A stretch of DNA of 64,000 nucleotides, from positions 32,626,001 through 32,690,000 of the forward strand of contig NC_077243.1 of the NCBI RefSeq assembly GCF_947179165.1, given 5' to 3'. The notes under the pieces were generated by a model. The model searched no databases and was not told the origin of the DNA. It worked only from the letters and a program-made list of their open reading frames with translations. Each line of letters starts with the position of its first letter. The stretch's first letter is position 1. Position numbers and translations under genes: made by a program. The DNA comes from Solanum dulcamara. Its lineage: Eukaryota > Streptophyta > Magnoliopsida > Solanales > Solanaceae. Below, one piece after another: positions 34,585-45,203 of this stretch.

Positions 34585-35880
34585 ATGGCTGAGCAGAATC
34601 CGATCAAAGAGGAATTTCCAGATGAGAAACTACTGGAAATAGAGGTACAAGATCTCCCATGGTACGCAGATGTTGTCAACTACCTTGTTAGTGGAGTGTT
34701 CCCTCCTGATACTACCTCGCAACAAAAGAAAAAGCTGATGCATAATGCGCGTTTCTACATATTGGATGAGCCTTATCTATTCAATCGAGGTATGGATCGC
34801 ATGGTGAGGAGATATGTGACAGAAGCAGAGGCACACCAAGTGTTGGATGCATGCCACTCATCACCATATGGAGGCCATCATAGAGGAGAGCGCACTGCAC
34901 ATAAGGTACATCAATCTGGTTTTTTTTGGCCTACATTATTTAAAGATGCCGCAGGGTATGTGAAGAACTGTGACCAATGTCAAAGAACGGGCACCATCTC
35001 ACGAAGACACGAAATGCCTTTGAACAACATTCTAGAAATTGAAATCTTTGATGTATAGGAAATAGACATTATGGGTCCGTTTCTGTCATCATGTGGAAAT
35101 CAATATATATTAGTGGCAGTGGATTATGTGTCCAAATGGGTGGAAGCCGTGGCGCTTCCCACAAATGACTCTAAAGTGGTGAGCAAGTTCTTAAAAAAGT
35201 ATATTTTCACTCGATTCGGCACTCCCAAGGCAATTATCAGTGATGGAGGATCACACTTCATAAATCAAACAGTGAAGAATCTATTGGCTAAATATGGGGT
35301 GAGGCATAAAGTTTCTACAGCATACCATCCTCAAACCAGTGGGCAAGTTAAGGTATCCAACAGAGAGGTGAAGCAGATATTGCAAAAAACTCTGAATGCT
35401 CAAAGGAAAGATTGGTCAGAGAAGTTAGATGAAGCTATTTGGGCATACCGAACAGCGTACAAAACACCCATTGGAACCTCCCCATATCAAATGGTATTTG
35501 GTAAAGCTTGCCACCTACCAGTGGATTTGGAGCATCAAGCATACTGGGCAATCAAAAAGCTTAATCTAAACCCAGAATTAGCAGGTCGGAAGAGGATGGA
35601 TCAATTGCACAAGTTGGAGGAATTCAGGCTCTATGCCTATGAGAATGCCAAGCTCTATAAAGAAAAAATGAAATGCTAGCATGATAAGCACATCATCACT
35701 CGCACTTTTCAACCAAGAGAAAAGGTACTTCTTTTTAATTCTAGACTTAAGCTTTTTCGAGGGAAACTACGATCCAAGTGGAGTGGACCATTTGAGGTCG
35801 TACAGGTGATACCACATAGAGCGGTGGAATTTGGAATGCAACAAAGACATCCATATTCGTGGTGAATGGAAAAAGGGTCA
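34585..35880 (+). pseudogene. Element G integrase
   Basis: The zinc-binding domain has the HHCC pattern: HQVLDACHSSPYGGHH, then CDQCQRTG. A TAG (35056) replaces a residue between it and the core. The core carries EIDIMGPF (first Asp), [10 protein letters not shown] (second Asp) and SNREVKQIL (catalytic Glu), so the D,D-35-E triad is intact. It then has [20 protein letters not shown] and a C-terminal [20 protein letters not shown] block. There is no chromodomain, as expected for this lineage. Confidence 0.9.
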
Positions 35881-36212
35881 AGCATTACTTTGGTAAGGAT
35901 GTTAATTAGGAAGAAGAAACCATCGAACTGGAAAATGAGTGAACCAACTGGAGCTGAGTCGTGCCATGATGGTAAATAAGGCACTGCATGGGAGGCAACC
36001 CGTGATTGGTATTGCAACATAGTTTAAGTGTGATATTTTTTTTATTTTATTTTATAGATGTTGAAGTGTCATGCCACGACCAAAAATAAGGTGCTAGGTG
36101 GAAGGCAACTCATTGAATTTTTGATACAATTGTGAAAATTCCATGTGCAGAACAATAGGGGGCAAGGCAGAACAATCAGGGGTTTGGAGAAGCAAAGGCA
36201 AAAAAAACATTT

Positions 36213-36412
36213 CTGGGTGCTATACTGGCGCGATGCGCCACTACAGCACCAAAACCTGCAACAAGTTTAGTGGCGCGATGCGCCAGGAGAAAAACTACTG
36301 AGGCATGTTTTGGGTGTTATAGTGGCGCCCCGCCCCATTGTAGCGCCATAACAAAATTAGGCAGAATTTTATTGTGGAGCTATACTAGCGTGATGCGCCA
36401 TTATAGTGCCAC
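36213..36412. repeat. GC-rich palindromic word array (G interior)
   Basis: A third G copy of the array lies between integrase and the extra open frame: GGCGCGATGCGCCAC, GTGGCGCGATGCGCCAGG and AAAACTACTGAGGCATG phrases. This lies outside the LTRs, so it is a separate acquisition or an internal duplication. Confidence 0.82.
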
Positions 36413-36704
36413 TAGTGGGTTTTGGCCAAAAACCTGAATATCAGGTTTAAAATAGACCAAAACCCTCCATTATCTCCATTTTTACTCCTCCACTAGTGAC
36501 CCTAAATCTCCCACAACCTTTCCCCTTCAACTTCCACTCGAATTTCTACTATAAATCACCTTCCTCCACACACACATTATCCCATAAATCATTTACCTCA
36601 CCAAACCCTCACTAAATCTTCCTTCTCTCCTATTTTAACTTTTCCAAACAACCACATTGCCAAGAATCAGATTTCTTTTTTCCAAATTATCCTTCTTCTC
36701 TCTA

Positions 36705-37925
36705 ATGGAATCAAAAGGAAAATAAGTGGCCCAAAGAGTTAGTAGCAAGAGGTCCCGAAAAACTGGGGCTTCTTCAACCACTTGACAAACAAGCTCAGGG
36801 ATACCACAGCATCGATTTGGTTGGTAAGTAGTGGAGCAATATGAACTAGATTGATTTGACTTCCAGAAAGAAGCCAAATACATGGAAGACGAATTTGTCA
36901 ATGAAGGAAAGCTGCAGACGGAGTTTTCTCAAATTCACGAGATAGTCTACAATTTGGGTCTTCAATTCATTTTTGAAGACCAAGGTGAGTGCAATTTAAC
37001 TCTTGTCCGTGAATTTTATGCAAATTGGAATACTGAGCAGTCGAGTACCAACACGGTAGAGGTACAGGGCAAAAGTATACGCTTTTCAACTAGGGCTTTA
37101 AATAAATTTTTGGGGATACCACATTGTGATTATAACGAATTTTTAGATATGAAAAAACAGCCATCATATAGAGATATTCATCATACTCTTTGTGGTACTA
37201 ACTTCGTTGCAAGATGGGAGAGGGCAAAAGATACCGTTAGGCACAGTACACTTCATTATTCACATTTGAATAGTAAAGCCAAGGTGTGGTTGAAAATTGT
37301 GTGCAGTGTCTTGTTGCTAAGTAAGCATGTGTCAGAAGTGACTAGGGAAAAGGTTTTCCTAGTTTACCATTTGATGAAAGGGTTGCAGGTAAATGCAGGA
37401 TCGGTGATCCATCGTAATATGCTGAAATTCAGAAAGAATAAGAGGTGGTGTTTCTATTATGAAAGCATAATAACCTGAATATTGAGGGCTCAAGGAGTTG
37501 AGGAAGAAAGTCATGATCTAAGTGCACCAAGGGTGCCACATTTGATTTGTAAGGTGGTTGACATGAAAAAAACAAGGAGTCATGATGCAGCACAAGGACA
37601 AATGTTGTCTTCCATAGAATGACAAGCTCGCGACGAAAGTTGGATGGGTCGCATGTTTGGAATGGCAGAATTACAGTTGCATATTGGTGGTCATCCAGCA
37701 ACGGACAACGAGATGGCAGAATTGGTACATCGCTATCCCTTTACGGATAGTGCTATGCATATGTGTAAGGTGGGGCCAGCATTTAAAGAGCCTCTGAATG
37801 ATGATGAATCCACCATGGAGGAAGTGGGTGATGAAGAGGACGATGACGAACTGGAGGATACAGCCACCACTGCTCTTATGGTGGTCGATGACACAGCTGC
37901 CATAGCTGGAGGAGATGCTGACTGA
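36705..37925 (+). pseudogene. Element G envelope-position open frame
   Basis: A single frame of about 407 codons runs from an ATG at 36705 to a stop at 37923, with about six in-frame stops; the longest open part is 36882-37478. The N-terminus has a basic SSKRSRKTG patch. The middle matches the plant-transposon protein domain often found in Athila-like elements (EFYANWN, VQGKSIRFSTRALNKFLGIP, AKVWLKIVCSVLLLSKHVSE). The C-terminus is very acidic (DEEDDDELED). No signal peptide or membrane span is evident, so despite its place it does not look like an envelope protein. Its function is unknown. Confidence 0.72.
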
Positions 37926-37929
37926 GTAA

Positions 37930-38683
37930 TACAAGGAGTTCCTTCTTTCATTCTTACATTGTGCATTGTTGTGGAGCACTAGGGACAGTGTTTTGTTTAA
38001 GTGTGGGGTGAGAGTAGGAATGATATTTCATTGTATCTTTGTAAAGACTTTATTTAGTGCATTTTTCATTTTGGGTTTCTTGGTAGTTGTTTTGGGGTCT
38101 TTAGCCAAGGATAGTCCCTTTTGAACAGTATAAAAAAATGTGTTTCAGTTTGTTAGTATGGAAAGTGTCTGACTAGGCTATGCATATGAGAGAAGGCATG
38201 TTATGAAATGAAATGACTAGTTTAAGACACTTAAATTATTGTAGTTGACTCAGGTGATGCATGCTTAATTTTAATTCATATGATTATGTAGTTAGCATTC
38301 AATAGTTATCATCCATCAATTGTACATGTGCTATGTGTGAGTGAGGATTTTATGTATTCAGTGCAGACATATCGATAGCTAAAACTTGCCCGGAGTGTAT
38401 GCGAAACAAAATAAAGATTGTATAGTTTAGGAAAGAAACTAGGCATTTCTTTGATAGCCTTGGTTATTTTCCCTTGTTTTGTACTAAACCCAAGTTTTCA
38501 ATACCCTTTTATCTTTATTAATACTCATTTTGTATTTTAATTAATCCGACCCAAAATTCTAAACACTCGGAGAAATAGATAATGATCGAACAAAAGGGAA
38601 AAGAAAATGAAAAGCTTATATCTCACCTGTTAAAAGTGAGTGAGAAGGGATAAGCAAGAAGGAGGAGTGTGTTGAAAAAAAAG

Positions 38684-38728
<45 letters not shown>

Positions 38729-39242
38729 TTTTTTTTGATAAGGGTGATGTATTGAAGTGTTTGGAAAAGGTAAGAAATAATGATGCTTACCTTCCCACCA
38801 TTTTACATCACAACCTATGAAGACCTAGTAATCCTAAAACTATTGCATTCTTGTATTAGTAGAGCAAAACACTAAGGGCAAGCCTATGTAAATCCTTGTG
38901 TTGCACATGAAATCGTTTGAGAAAGTGAGTGATTTTGTTGAAATATACCCACAATGCTAATTTAGCGCTTGGGGGTATTTCGATGTAATGAGAAGCACAT
39001 GTTAAATTGTAAGGATTTGATAATCTATAGAATGTCCAATTAAATGATTCATATGTGTTTGCTGTGTTATAGAGTCAGTTCTTGAGTTTAAGAGGTGTTG
39101 AACTAGTTATGATGATTGAACATGTGTAGCTAGGAGCTCATTGTATATCTAAGATAGGTTGCCTTATGTTCGTGTTAGGATCAACGTCTACCCTTAATTT
39201 AGGTGTTTATTCGAGGACGAACAAAAGTCTAAGTGTGGGTGG
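37930..39242 (+). other. Element G 3' non-coding region
   Basis: No open frame. Two polypurine-like words stand at AAGTGTGGGGTGAGAG (about 38000) and AAGTGTGGGTGGTGA (39231-39245), the second directly at the 3' LTR and so the likely plus-strand primer. Confidence 0.7.
38682..38722. repeat. AT dinucleotide microsatellite
   Basis: About 18 uninterrupted AT units in G's non-coding 3' region. Confidence 0.9.
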
Positions 39243-40580
39243 TGATCTTGAGCGCATTTATGAACCCATGTACTATGCTTGGCCATCTTTTGTGAGGCGT
39301 TTTGAGAAGATTTAGAGCCAAATGATGTATTTTGGATGAAATATCAAGCAAGTGTGCAATAAGGTATGAGTTCCAACATATGCAGGAATTTGCAAAGCAA
39401 AAGAGCAGAAAAAATGGTCATGACGCTATAGTGGCGCGATGTGCCACTATAGTGCCAAAACCTGCAACAAGTTTAGTGGCGCGACGCGCTAGGAGTAAAA
39501 CTACTGAGGCATGTTTTGGGCGTTATAGTGGCGCGACGCCCCACTGCAGCGTCAAGTACAAAACTACAGGCATACTATGGGCGCGATAGTGGCACGACGC
39601 CCCCTACAGCGCCATCCACTTTTCAATTGTTTATTATTCTATTCATCAATAATTGAAAGGGAAAAAGCACTTTAAATAGTTTGTGTGCTAGGGAAAAAAA
39701 GGAGGGGACGTTTTTTGGAGGCTGAAAAGGAGGAAAGGAAAGAAGAAGCAAGAGAAGAAGAATAAAGCATCTTAGGTTCCTTTTCCTCTTTTGTTGTATC
39801 TCTTAAATTGTATGAATTCAATTACTTTGGGTTGTTATTTGAATATGAGTAGCTAAACACCCAAATTCTGGGGCTATAGCTACGAAGTCATGGTTTAATA
39901 GCATTTAAGCTTGTTGAAGATGCGTTATTGATTTTAATTACTCTTCCATTCTTTTGGTGATGATTTTGATGTTTGGCCAACATTAAGATATATGTGTTGT
40001 CTATCTTGAAATCGGAAGAGGAAAAGTAGATAGAACAAAGAATGGAAGGAATGTGTTCATGCTAATGTGTTTTAGGATGATTAGTATATAGGATGCTTGT
40101 GACACATACCTATTTACCACATTTGGTTATGATAAAGGATGATAGTTAAATGCTTTTTTATTGTTTCATACCTATCCCCGCTCAATGATGTAGTTAGGTT
40201 GACAATGAAGATAGGCAATTATAGGTTGGGAAACCATAATTGGATTATTAACCCTTTCTGATCAATAATTAAATAGCCTATCGGAAATTAAGATTGAATA
40301 ATAATAAACTTGATTTTACGTTATGATATAGCCCTGGAATCTCTCGAAATCTGATTAACAAACAGAATTACTGCATTGTTTTCATTTGTAGAAAATTTTT
40401 CATACTTCCAAATCGTTAATACAACATCTTAAATCCATTACACAATTATAATTAGTGTAGTCAATTAAAAGAAACGGTTTGCCTTATCAAGGTCCCTGTA
40501 GGTTCGATATCTGGCTTGAAAGAGCCGCTTTACTACTTGAGAGACTACGTACATTTGCGTGTGCAATTGTAACAACAACA
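39243..40580 (+). repeat. Element G 3' LTR
   Basis: TGATCTTGAGCGCATTTAT to GTAACAACAACA, 1338 bases, with the GC palindrome array at 39418-39618. CTGCT follows at 40581. Confidence 0.92.
39418..39618. repeat. GC-rich palindromic word array (G 3' LTR)
   Basis: Equivalent of 29264-29463 with substitutions mostly C/T and G/A in the GC words, for example GTGGCGCGATGTGCCAC. Confidence 0.85.
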
Positions 40581-41048
40581 CTGCTCATCCTCAGTCAATG
40601 CAGCTACTGGTTCATCCTGACCGTCAACTATTGGTGCTGGAGGAATCTAACAATAGGGACTGCCATCAGCTGTCCCGCTGTCTCTGATCCTCAGGAGCCT
40701 GCTACTGGCCTGGGACCTGGACCCTTACTCAGGTCTGTAATATACCTAGTGTGCCAGCTGGGCTACCAGTCTATGCCATAGTCTCAAGCACACCGAAAAC
40801 CGTCAGTAGTTTATCTTGTAGTAATGGCGTTGTTGCATACTCAGGAGGAACATGCTCTCCTCTGGCCTCTGTCGCAAGCTAGGGTGAAATACCACTCTCA
40901 TGATCCCTGACAGGTTTCGTTCCTGCGCCCTGGCCCCTACCTCACCTCTAGCTCTGCCTCTACCTTTACCCTCAGCTGAGGTCTCAGTAGAAATCTTGGG
41001 GGCTAGCTCCCCTCGTTCAGTAGAAGCTGAGGCTCTAGTCCTAGCCAT
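40581..41048 (-). pseudogene. Element F gag, N-terminal part
   Basis: From an ATG at 41048 the minus strand reads MARTRASASTERGEL, a basic N-terminus followed by Gly/Arg-rich GKGRGRARGEVGARAQ, typical of this gag family. It is open to 40803 and then degrades to the CTGCT border with element G. The rest of gag is at 28115-29089. The start lies about 190 bases inside the primer site, the expected leader length. Confidence 0.8.
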
Positions 41049-41234
41049 CTGTCAAAAGAACACGTGATAACTCAGCACTTATACAAGAACCCACACACGA
41101 CATAATTGAAAGAATTAAAAAGAGAATTATCTAACCGTCTTCATAGCCCCTCAAAGATAAGTAACAGACGTCTTCGCACTGATCCTCAAGGATCTACTAG
41201 ACTGGGCTTGTATATATGTGAGACCTATGAACCT

Positions 41235-41248
41235 GGGCTCTGATACCA
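41235..41248 (-). other. Element F primer-binding site (initiator tRNA-Met)
   Basis: The minus strand reads TGGTATCAGAGCCC, a full match to the plant iMet site, three bases from the LTR. Confidence 0.92.
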
Positions 41249-41251
41249 ATT

Positions 41252-43121
41252 TATCACGACCCGAATTCGGGTGTGATGGCACTCACCTAACCCACCAAGG
41301 CGAGTCAGCCTAAGATTCTTAACAATTCAAAATAAGCTGAAATAAAAGTGGAAATGTAAAGTCTAACAAGCATGTATACATAATGATAAGCGGAAGATAA
41401 GTCTAAAACTACCCAAGACTTGGTGTCAAATGTACAAGACACTAATTATGACAGATTTAAGAAGTACAAATTCAATGTCTCAGTCCTCAAATAGAAACAA
41501 AAATAAGATAAATGAGCGACGAAAGTATGCCGGAGAAGACAAGCTGCTACCTCTCACATGTTCGAAAGTTCAGTCTAATCCATAGAAATATTAAGAGAAA
41601 GAGGTACCAATCTTAGATCCTACACAGGTGTAGAAGCAAGGGGTGAGCACCAACAACACGGTACTCAGTAAAATGGAAAACAAAACCCTAAGTAAAGCAA
41701 TGCGGAACACAGGTACTCTTGACATCCTAACCACAATCCTCCAAGACTAAACACCTGTACTCAAAAAACCCATTCTATACAATTTATACTAAATTATCTC
41801 AAAATATTAAACATTCCATAAGTAGAAAGTACATATATATTCTTATCAACATACTCCAGCATGCATAAGAAATCTCAATCATAAATAGTCACGGGATGAA
41901 ATAGATGTAAATGCAATGTCAAATAATCGTGGTGTATGTCTATCCTACGATACACATCCATTGATCACCTCAGACCAAAATCTATGAGGTCCTCACATAG
42001 ACCAAGTATCAATCATCATTTCCAGAAAAGACCTCGGCCAATATCTTCTAAAACAGACCTCGGCCATAATATCCACCGAAAGACACCTCGACTAATCATC
42101 TCGATCGATAGAAACCTTGGTCCCAATATCCAAAATCTCACTCATATCATTTCTCAGCCATCACATATAAGTATATGCACAAGTAATTAGGGAAATAAGA
42201 TGAATGTTCACATATGATGTCATATAGCCCACAATCACACAATAAATCAATATCTCATACTACACAACATTTAGACAATTACCCATTTCTGATATTACAC
42301 TGTCAAACTTCAAATTATATAATTCACCTCAATCTAATAACACAATATACACTAATCCACTCACATAGAAAAATACAAGGTTTAACATAACAAAGAGCCC
42401 CTTCACTTTAGTGATGGGTCTTGCTTAAGCGAAGGTTCTCTTTAGTAAGCCTGGTCTGCTTAAGTGGACCCTACATCAGTACCAGCAAAATGAACTAAGT
42501 TAAGCTCAAGCCTCCGATCGAACCCTCGAGATTTGTTCGAAACCCCATATATACAAACCATATATAAAACCTTACCAAAATTCGACGTTCTGGACTCAAT
42601 AGAATCATAGAATTCAAATTCGAGATCTTCTTCACCCGAAATCCGATAAGTGGTAGCTCAACTAGTTTCGACACTTAAAATACCCAAAATACCCTTGGAA
42701 CCTCTAAAAATTACAACGAAGCCACTTCTAGCGTTAGAAATCCGAGTCGAGTACCCGAACCCCAAATATTTACCAAAGTCAAACTTTGATCAAATTTTAT
42801 CTCAATCTCCAACTTTGTATGTAAAATCTACATTTCAACTCCAAATTTGATTTCGATAACACTTCTAGATCAATTTTCACATTCCAAAATTGATTGAATC
42901 AATATAATTCCATTCTAAGACTCAAAACTTCAAATGACTCCAAAACTCAAAATTTGACAACTTAAGCCTTTAAAACTCATTTCTCTAACAAAACCTCAAT
43001 TTTTCACAAGATTTCCAAAACCTAGATGTCAGACCCAACCAAAGGTGACTCAAGGAAACTAATGGAAGGGGTAAATGGTAATTTTTCTAAAAATCTCAAA
43101 ATAACCTTCAGGGTCATTACA
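41252..43121 (-). repeat. Element F LTR (right copy; 5' LTR in element direction)
   Basis: From TATCACGACCCGAATTCGGG to GGGTCATTACA, 1870 bases. Against the left copy it lacks about 620 bases at 42396, between AACATAACAAAG and CCCCTTCAC. The rest aligns with scattered changes. Confidence 0.9.
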
Positions 43122-45203
43122 ATTCGATCACTAACAATGACTAGGAACCAAAGGCATATACTCTTCTAGTTTAATATTCTCTAGTCTACAAAATTTCTTA
43201 AATGGAAGATGGTATAAAGTTTTGGTAGCATGATTTAGAGTATTATTTTCATTACGCTAATCTTGAGGGTAAGTTTCATATTTATCCTATTACAATTACT
43301 TATATTATCAAAGGCATTAGCTCACAAAAGTGATTATATTTTATGAATTTTATTTAAATATCTTGAAAAACTCAAAAGGTGAGTTATGTTGTACTTCGAT
43401 CTATTATACTATTTGCTGAGGTTTAGACAGTGGATTCAAGTCTCATCGCACCAAAAAGGGTAAGACATCAGGTTAAAGTTTGTATGCACCCTAATGAAAA
43501 ATGTTTGATGGTAAAATGGTAGATTCAAGTTCTATCGCACCTAAAGGGTAAGACATCAATTTAAATTTTGATGCACCATGATAATAAGGTATTGAGTTTG
43601 AATATCAATGCACCGTAGTGATGACACAATGATGACTAAGACAATAATAATATATTTTTGATTAAAAGTCATGAAATTCATTCCATTGAATTTTCTCCAT
43701 TCCCTAAAGAGAATGTGGTGGCAGTACATGATAAGTTTGAAATCCACCCAATTGATTTCCTCCATTCTATTGTATGAATGTGGTAGCAGTGAATGATAAG
43801 TATGAAACATGACAAATGATTTAATATATGAATAAGGACGTGGATGGACAAAATTATAATAGTCATCATTGTGGAAATTATAAAAGGAAGAACACTATGG
43901 GTTCTCCAAATAGTCCTTCAAAATGTGAAGGTAATTTTTATCATCATAATGACTGAAAGGTAATTGGACACGTGGTCATTGTGCAACCTAATAATTTGAT
44001 GAATTTATAAATTATCCATCAAAAGAAAGGAATATAAAGTGATGGTACACTTGACCTTTAAAAATGATGTTGAGGTGGATCATTCAAAAATGATAAATTT
44101 TAAAGTCATGGCAATGGGCAATAATGCAAATTTATGAAGCATATACACATGATTAGTTCATTTCCTGAAGAAAATATGACTCGTGATAAGCATCATGAAT
44201 GCTTGACCATTCTGAAAGTGAATGAGACAAGATGTGATAAAAAATATTATGGGTTGGATATATGCCACAACTTACCTCTACGAAAGGTTTGAGAGAAACA
44301 AATAAAAATATTATGGATTGGATATATGCTACAATTCACTTCTACGGGAGGTTTGAAAGAAATAAATAAATTTTATTTTGATATAAATAGTCATTGGTTG
44401 TGTACCTATGGTACGACAAAAGTAAAGCAAGAAACATGTCTTGTCTGTAATAATTTTGATCATGATAATAATAATATAATTTTCTCCTTAAAGGAGATGT
44501 TCACCATACGGATGGTGTCATGTGATAGTACATGAAATTAATTATGAACTTCAAAAGAGCTATTATACTATCGGAGGAATAATATTGGGGTTGTAGCAAG
44601 TCTCACAAGAAACTCAAAGTTTCAGAGGAATTGAAAATAAAAAAATTATTATAATTGAGACTATAAATTATGAGAAGATTTAATATCTTCAGATTACTAT
44701 AACTGAAGCGGGTTATAAATATTTATGTAAAAGATTATCCGTATTTTTCTCTTGTTTGTTGTATACAAAGATGGGCATGATGATGGAATCACGTGAAAAA
44801 GTAAACTAAATGTTTACTGGAATAAAAATCAGTTGGCATGACCGGTTGGCCATTTTGGTTCAAATGTGATGTAAAAGTAATTGAAAATTCACGTGACTAT
44901 ATGATGATGAAGTAAAATATTCTTCAAGAATTCTCTTGTATTGCTTGTTCTCATGATAAAATGATCATTGTATCATTGTACCAGCTAAGATTGAGATTGT
45001 ATTTTCTGAGATTTTGGAACTTATAAAAGGGTAAATATGGATCCTTTCACCTGTTATGTGGACCGTTTGCAACTAATGATAGTTACACCTATGAAATGGT
45101 CACACGTACTTTGTTTTCAATTTCCAAATTAATTTTTGTAAAGTTTTTTGCTCGAATTATCAAATTAAAAGCACAATTCCAAATTATGAAAGTATACTGA
45201 TAA
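43122..45203 (+). pseudogene. Element E gag-protease region
   Basis: Heavily decayed plus-strand copia sequence. Around 43890-44030 it resembles the knuckle end of copia gag (KCEGNFYHHND, then GHVVIVQPNNLMNL). Around 44320-44530 it resembles the protease-to-integrase stretch (LCTYGTT, ETCLVCNNFDHDN). Stops and shifts are frequent. It is cut off by element F on the left and the solo LTR on the right. Confidence 0.65.
43431..43800 (+). repeat. Short tandem repeats within element E
   Basis: A unit of about 90 bases with ATTCAAGTTCTATCGCACC and AAGGGTAAGACATCA words occurs twice (43431-43495, 43520-43580). A second unit with TCCATTC, GAATGTGGTGGCAG and ATGATAAG words occurs twice (43665-43735, 43738-43805). 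Confidence 0.65.

Larger units (their letters stand above)
29090..40580 (+). mobile_element. Element G: Athila-type Ty3/gypsy retrotransposon
   Basis: LTRs of 1337 and 1338 bases (29090-30426, 39243-40580) start TGAACTTG/TGATCTTG and end GTAACAACAACA, with a perfect CTGCT duplication. The primer site matches tRNA-Asp, used by Athila and Tat lineages. Order on the plus strand: gag, protease, RT, RNase H, integrase, then an extra open frame after pol in the envelope position, a long non-coding stretch and a polypurine tract. Total 11.5 kb. The gag-pol frame carries many nonsense codons and at least one frameshift. Confidence 0.92.
22078..43121 (-). mobile_element. Element F: Ty3/gypsy retrotransposon with a nested Athila-type insertion
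   Basis: The LTRs at 22078-24595 and 41252-43121 face the minus direction and are flanked by ATTTG (22073-22077) and ATTCG (43122-43126), a target duplication with one C/T change. The domain order on the minus strand is gag, protease, RT, RNase H, integrase, as in Ty3/gypsy. Element G lies inside its gag, at 29090-40580. Without G it is about 9.55 kb. The coding region has many frameshifts and stops. Confidence 0.92.

Noticed and set aside
36705..37925. True retroviral envelope gene in element G
   Set aside because: No signal peptide, membrane span or cleavage site is visible; only its position is envelope-like.
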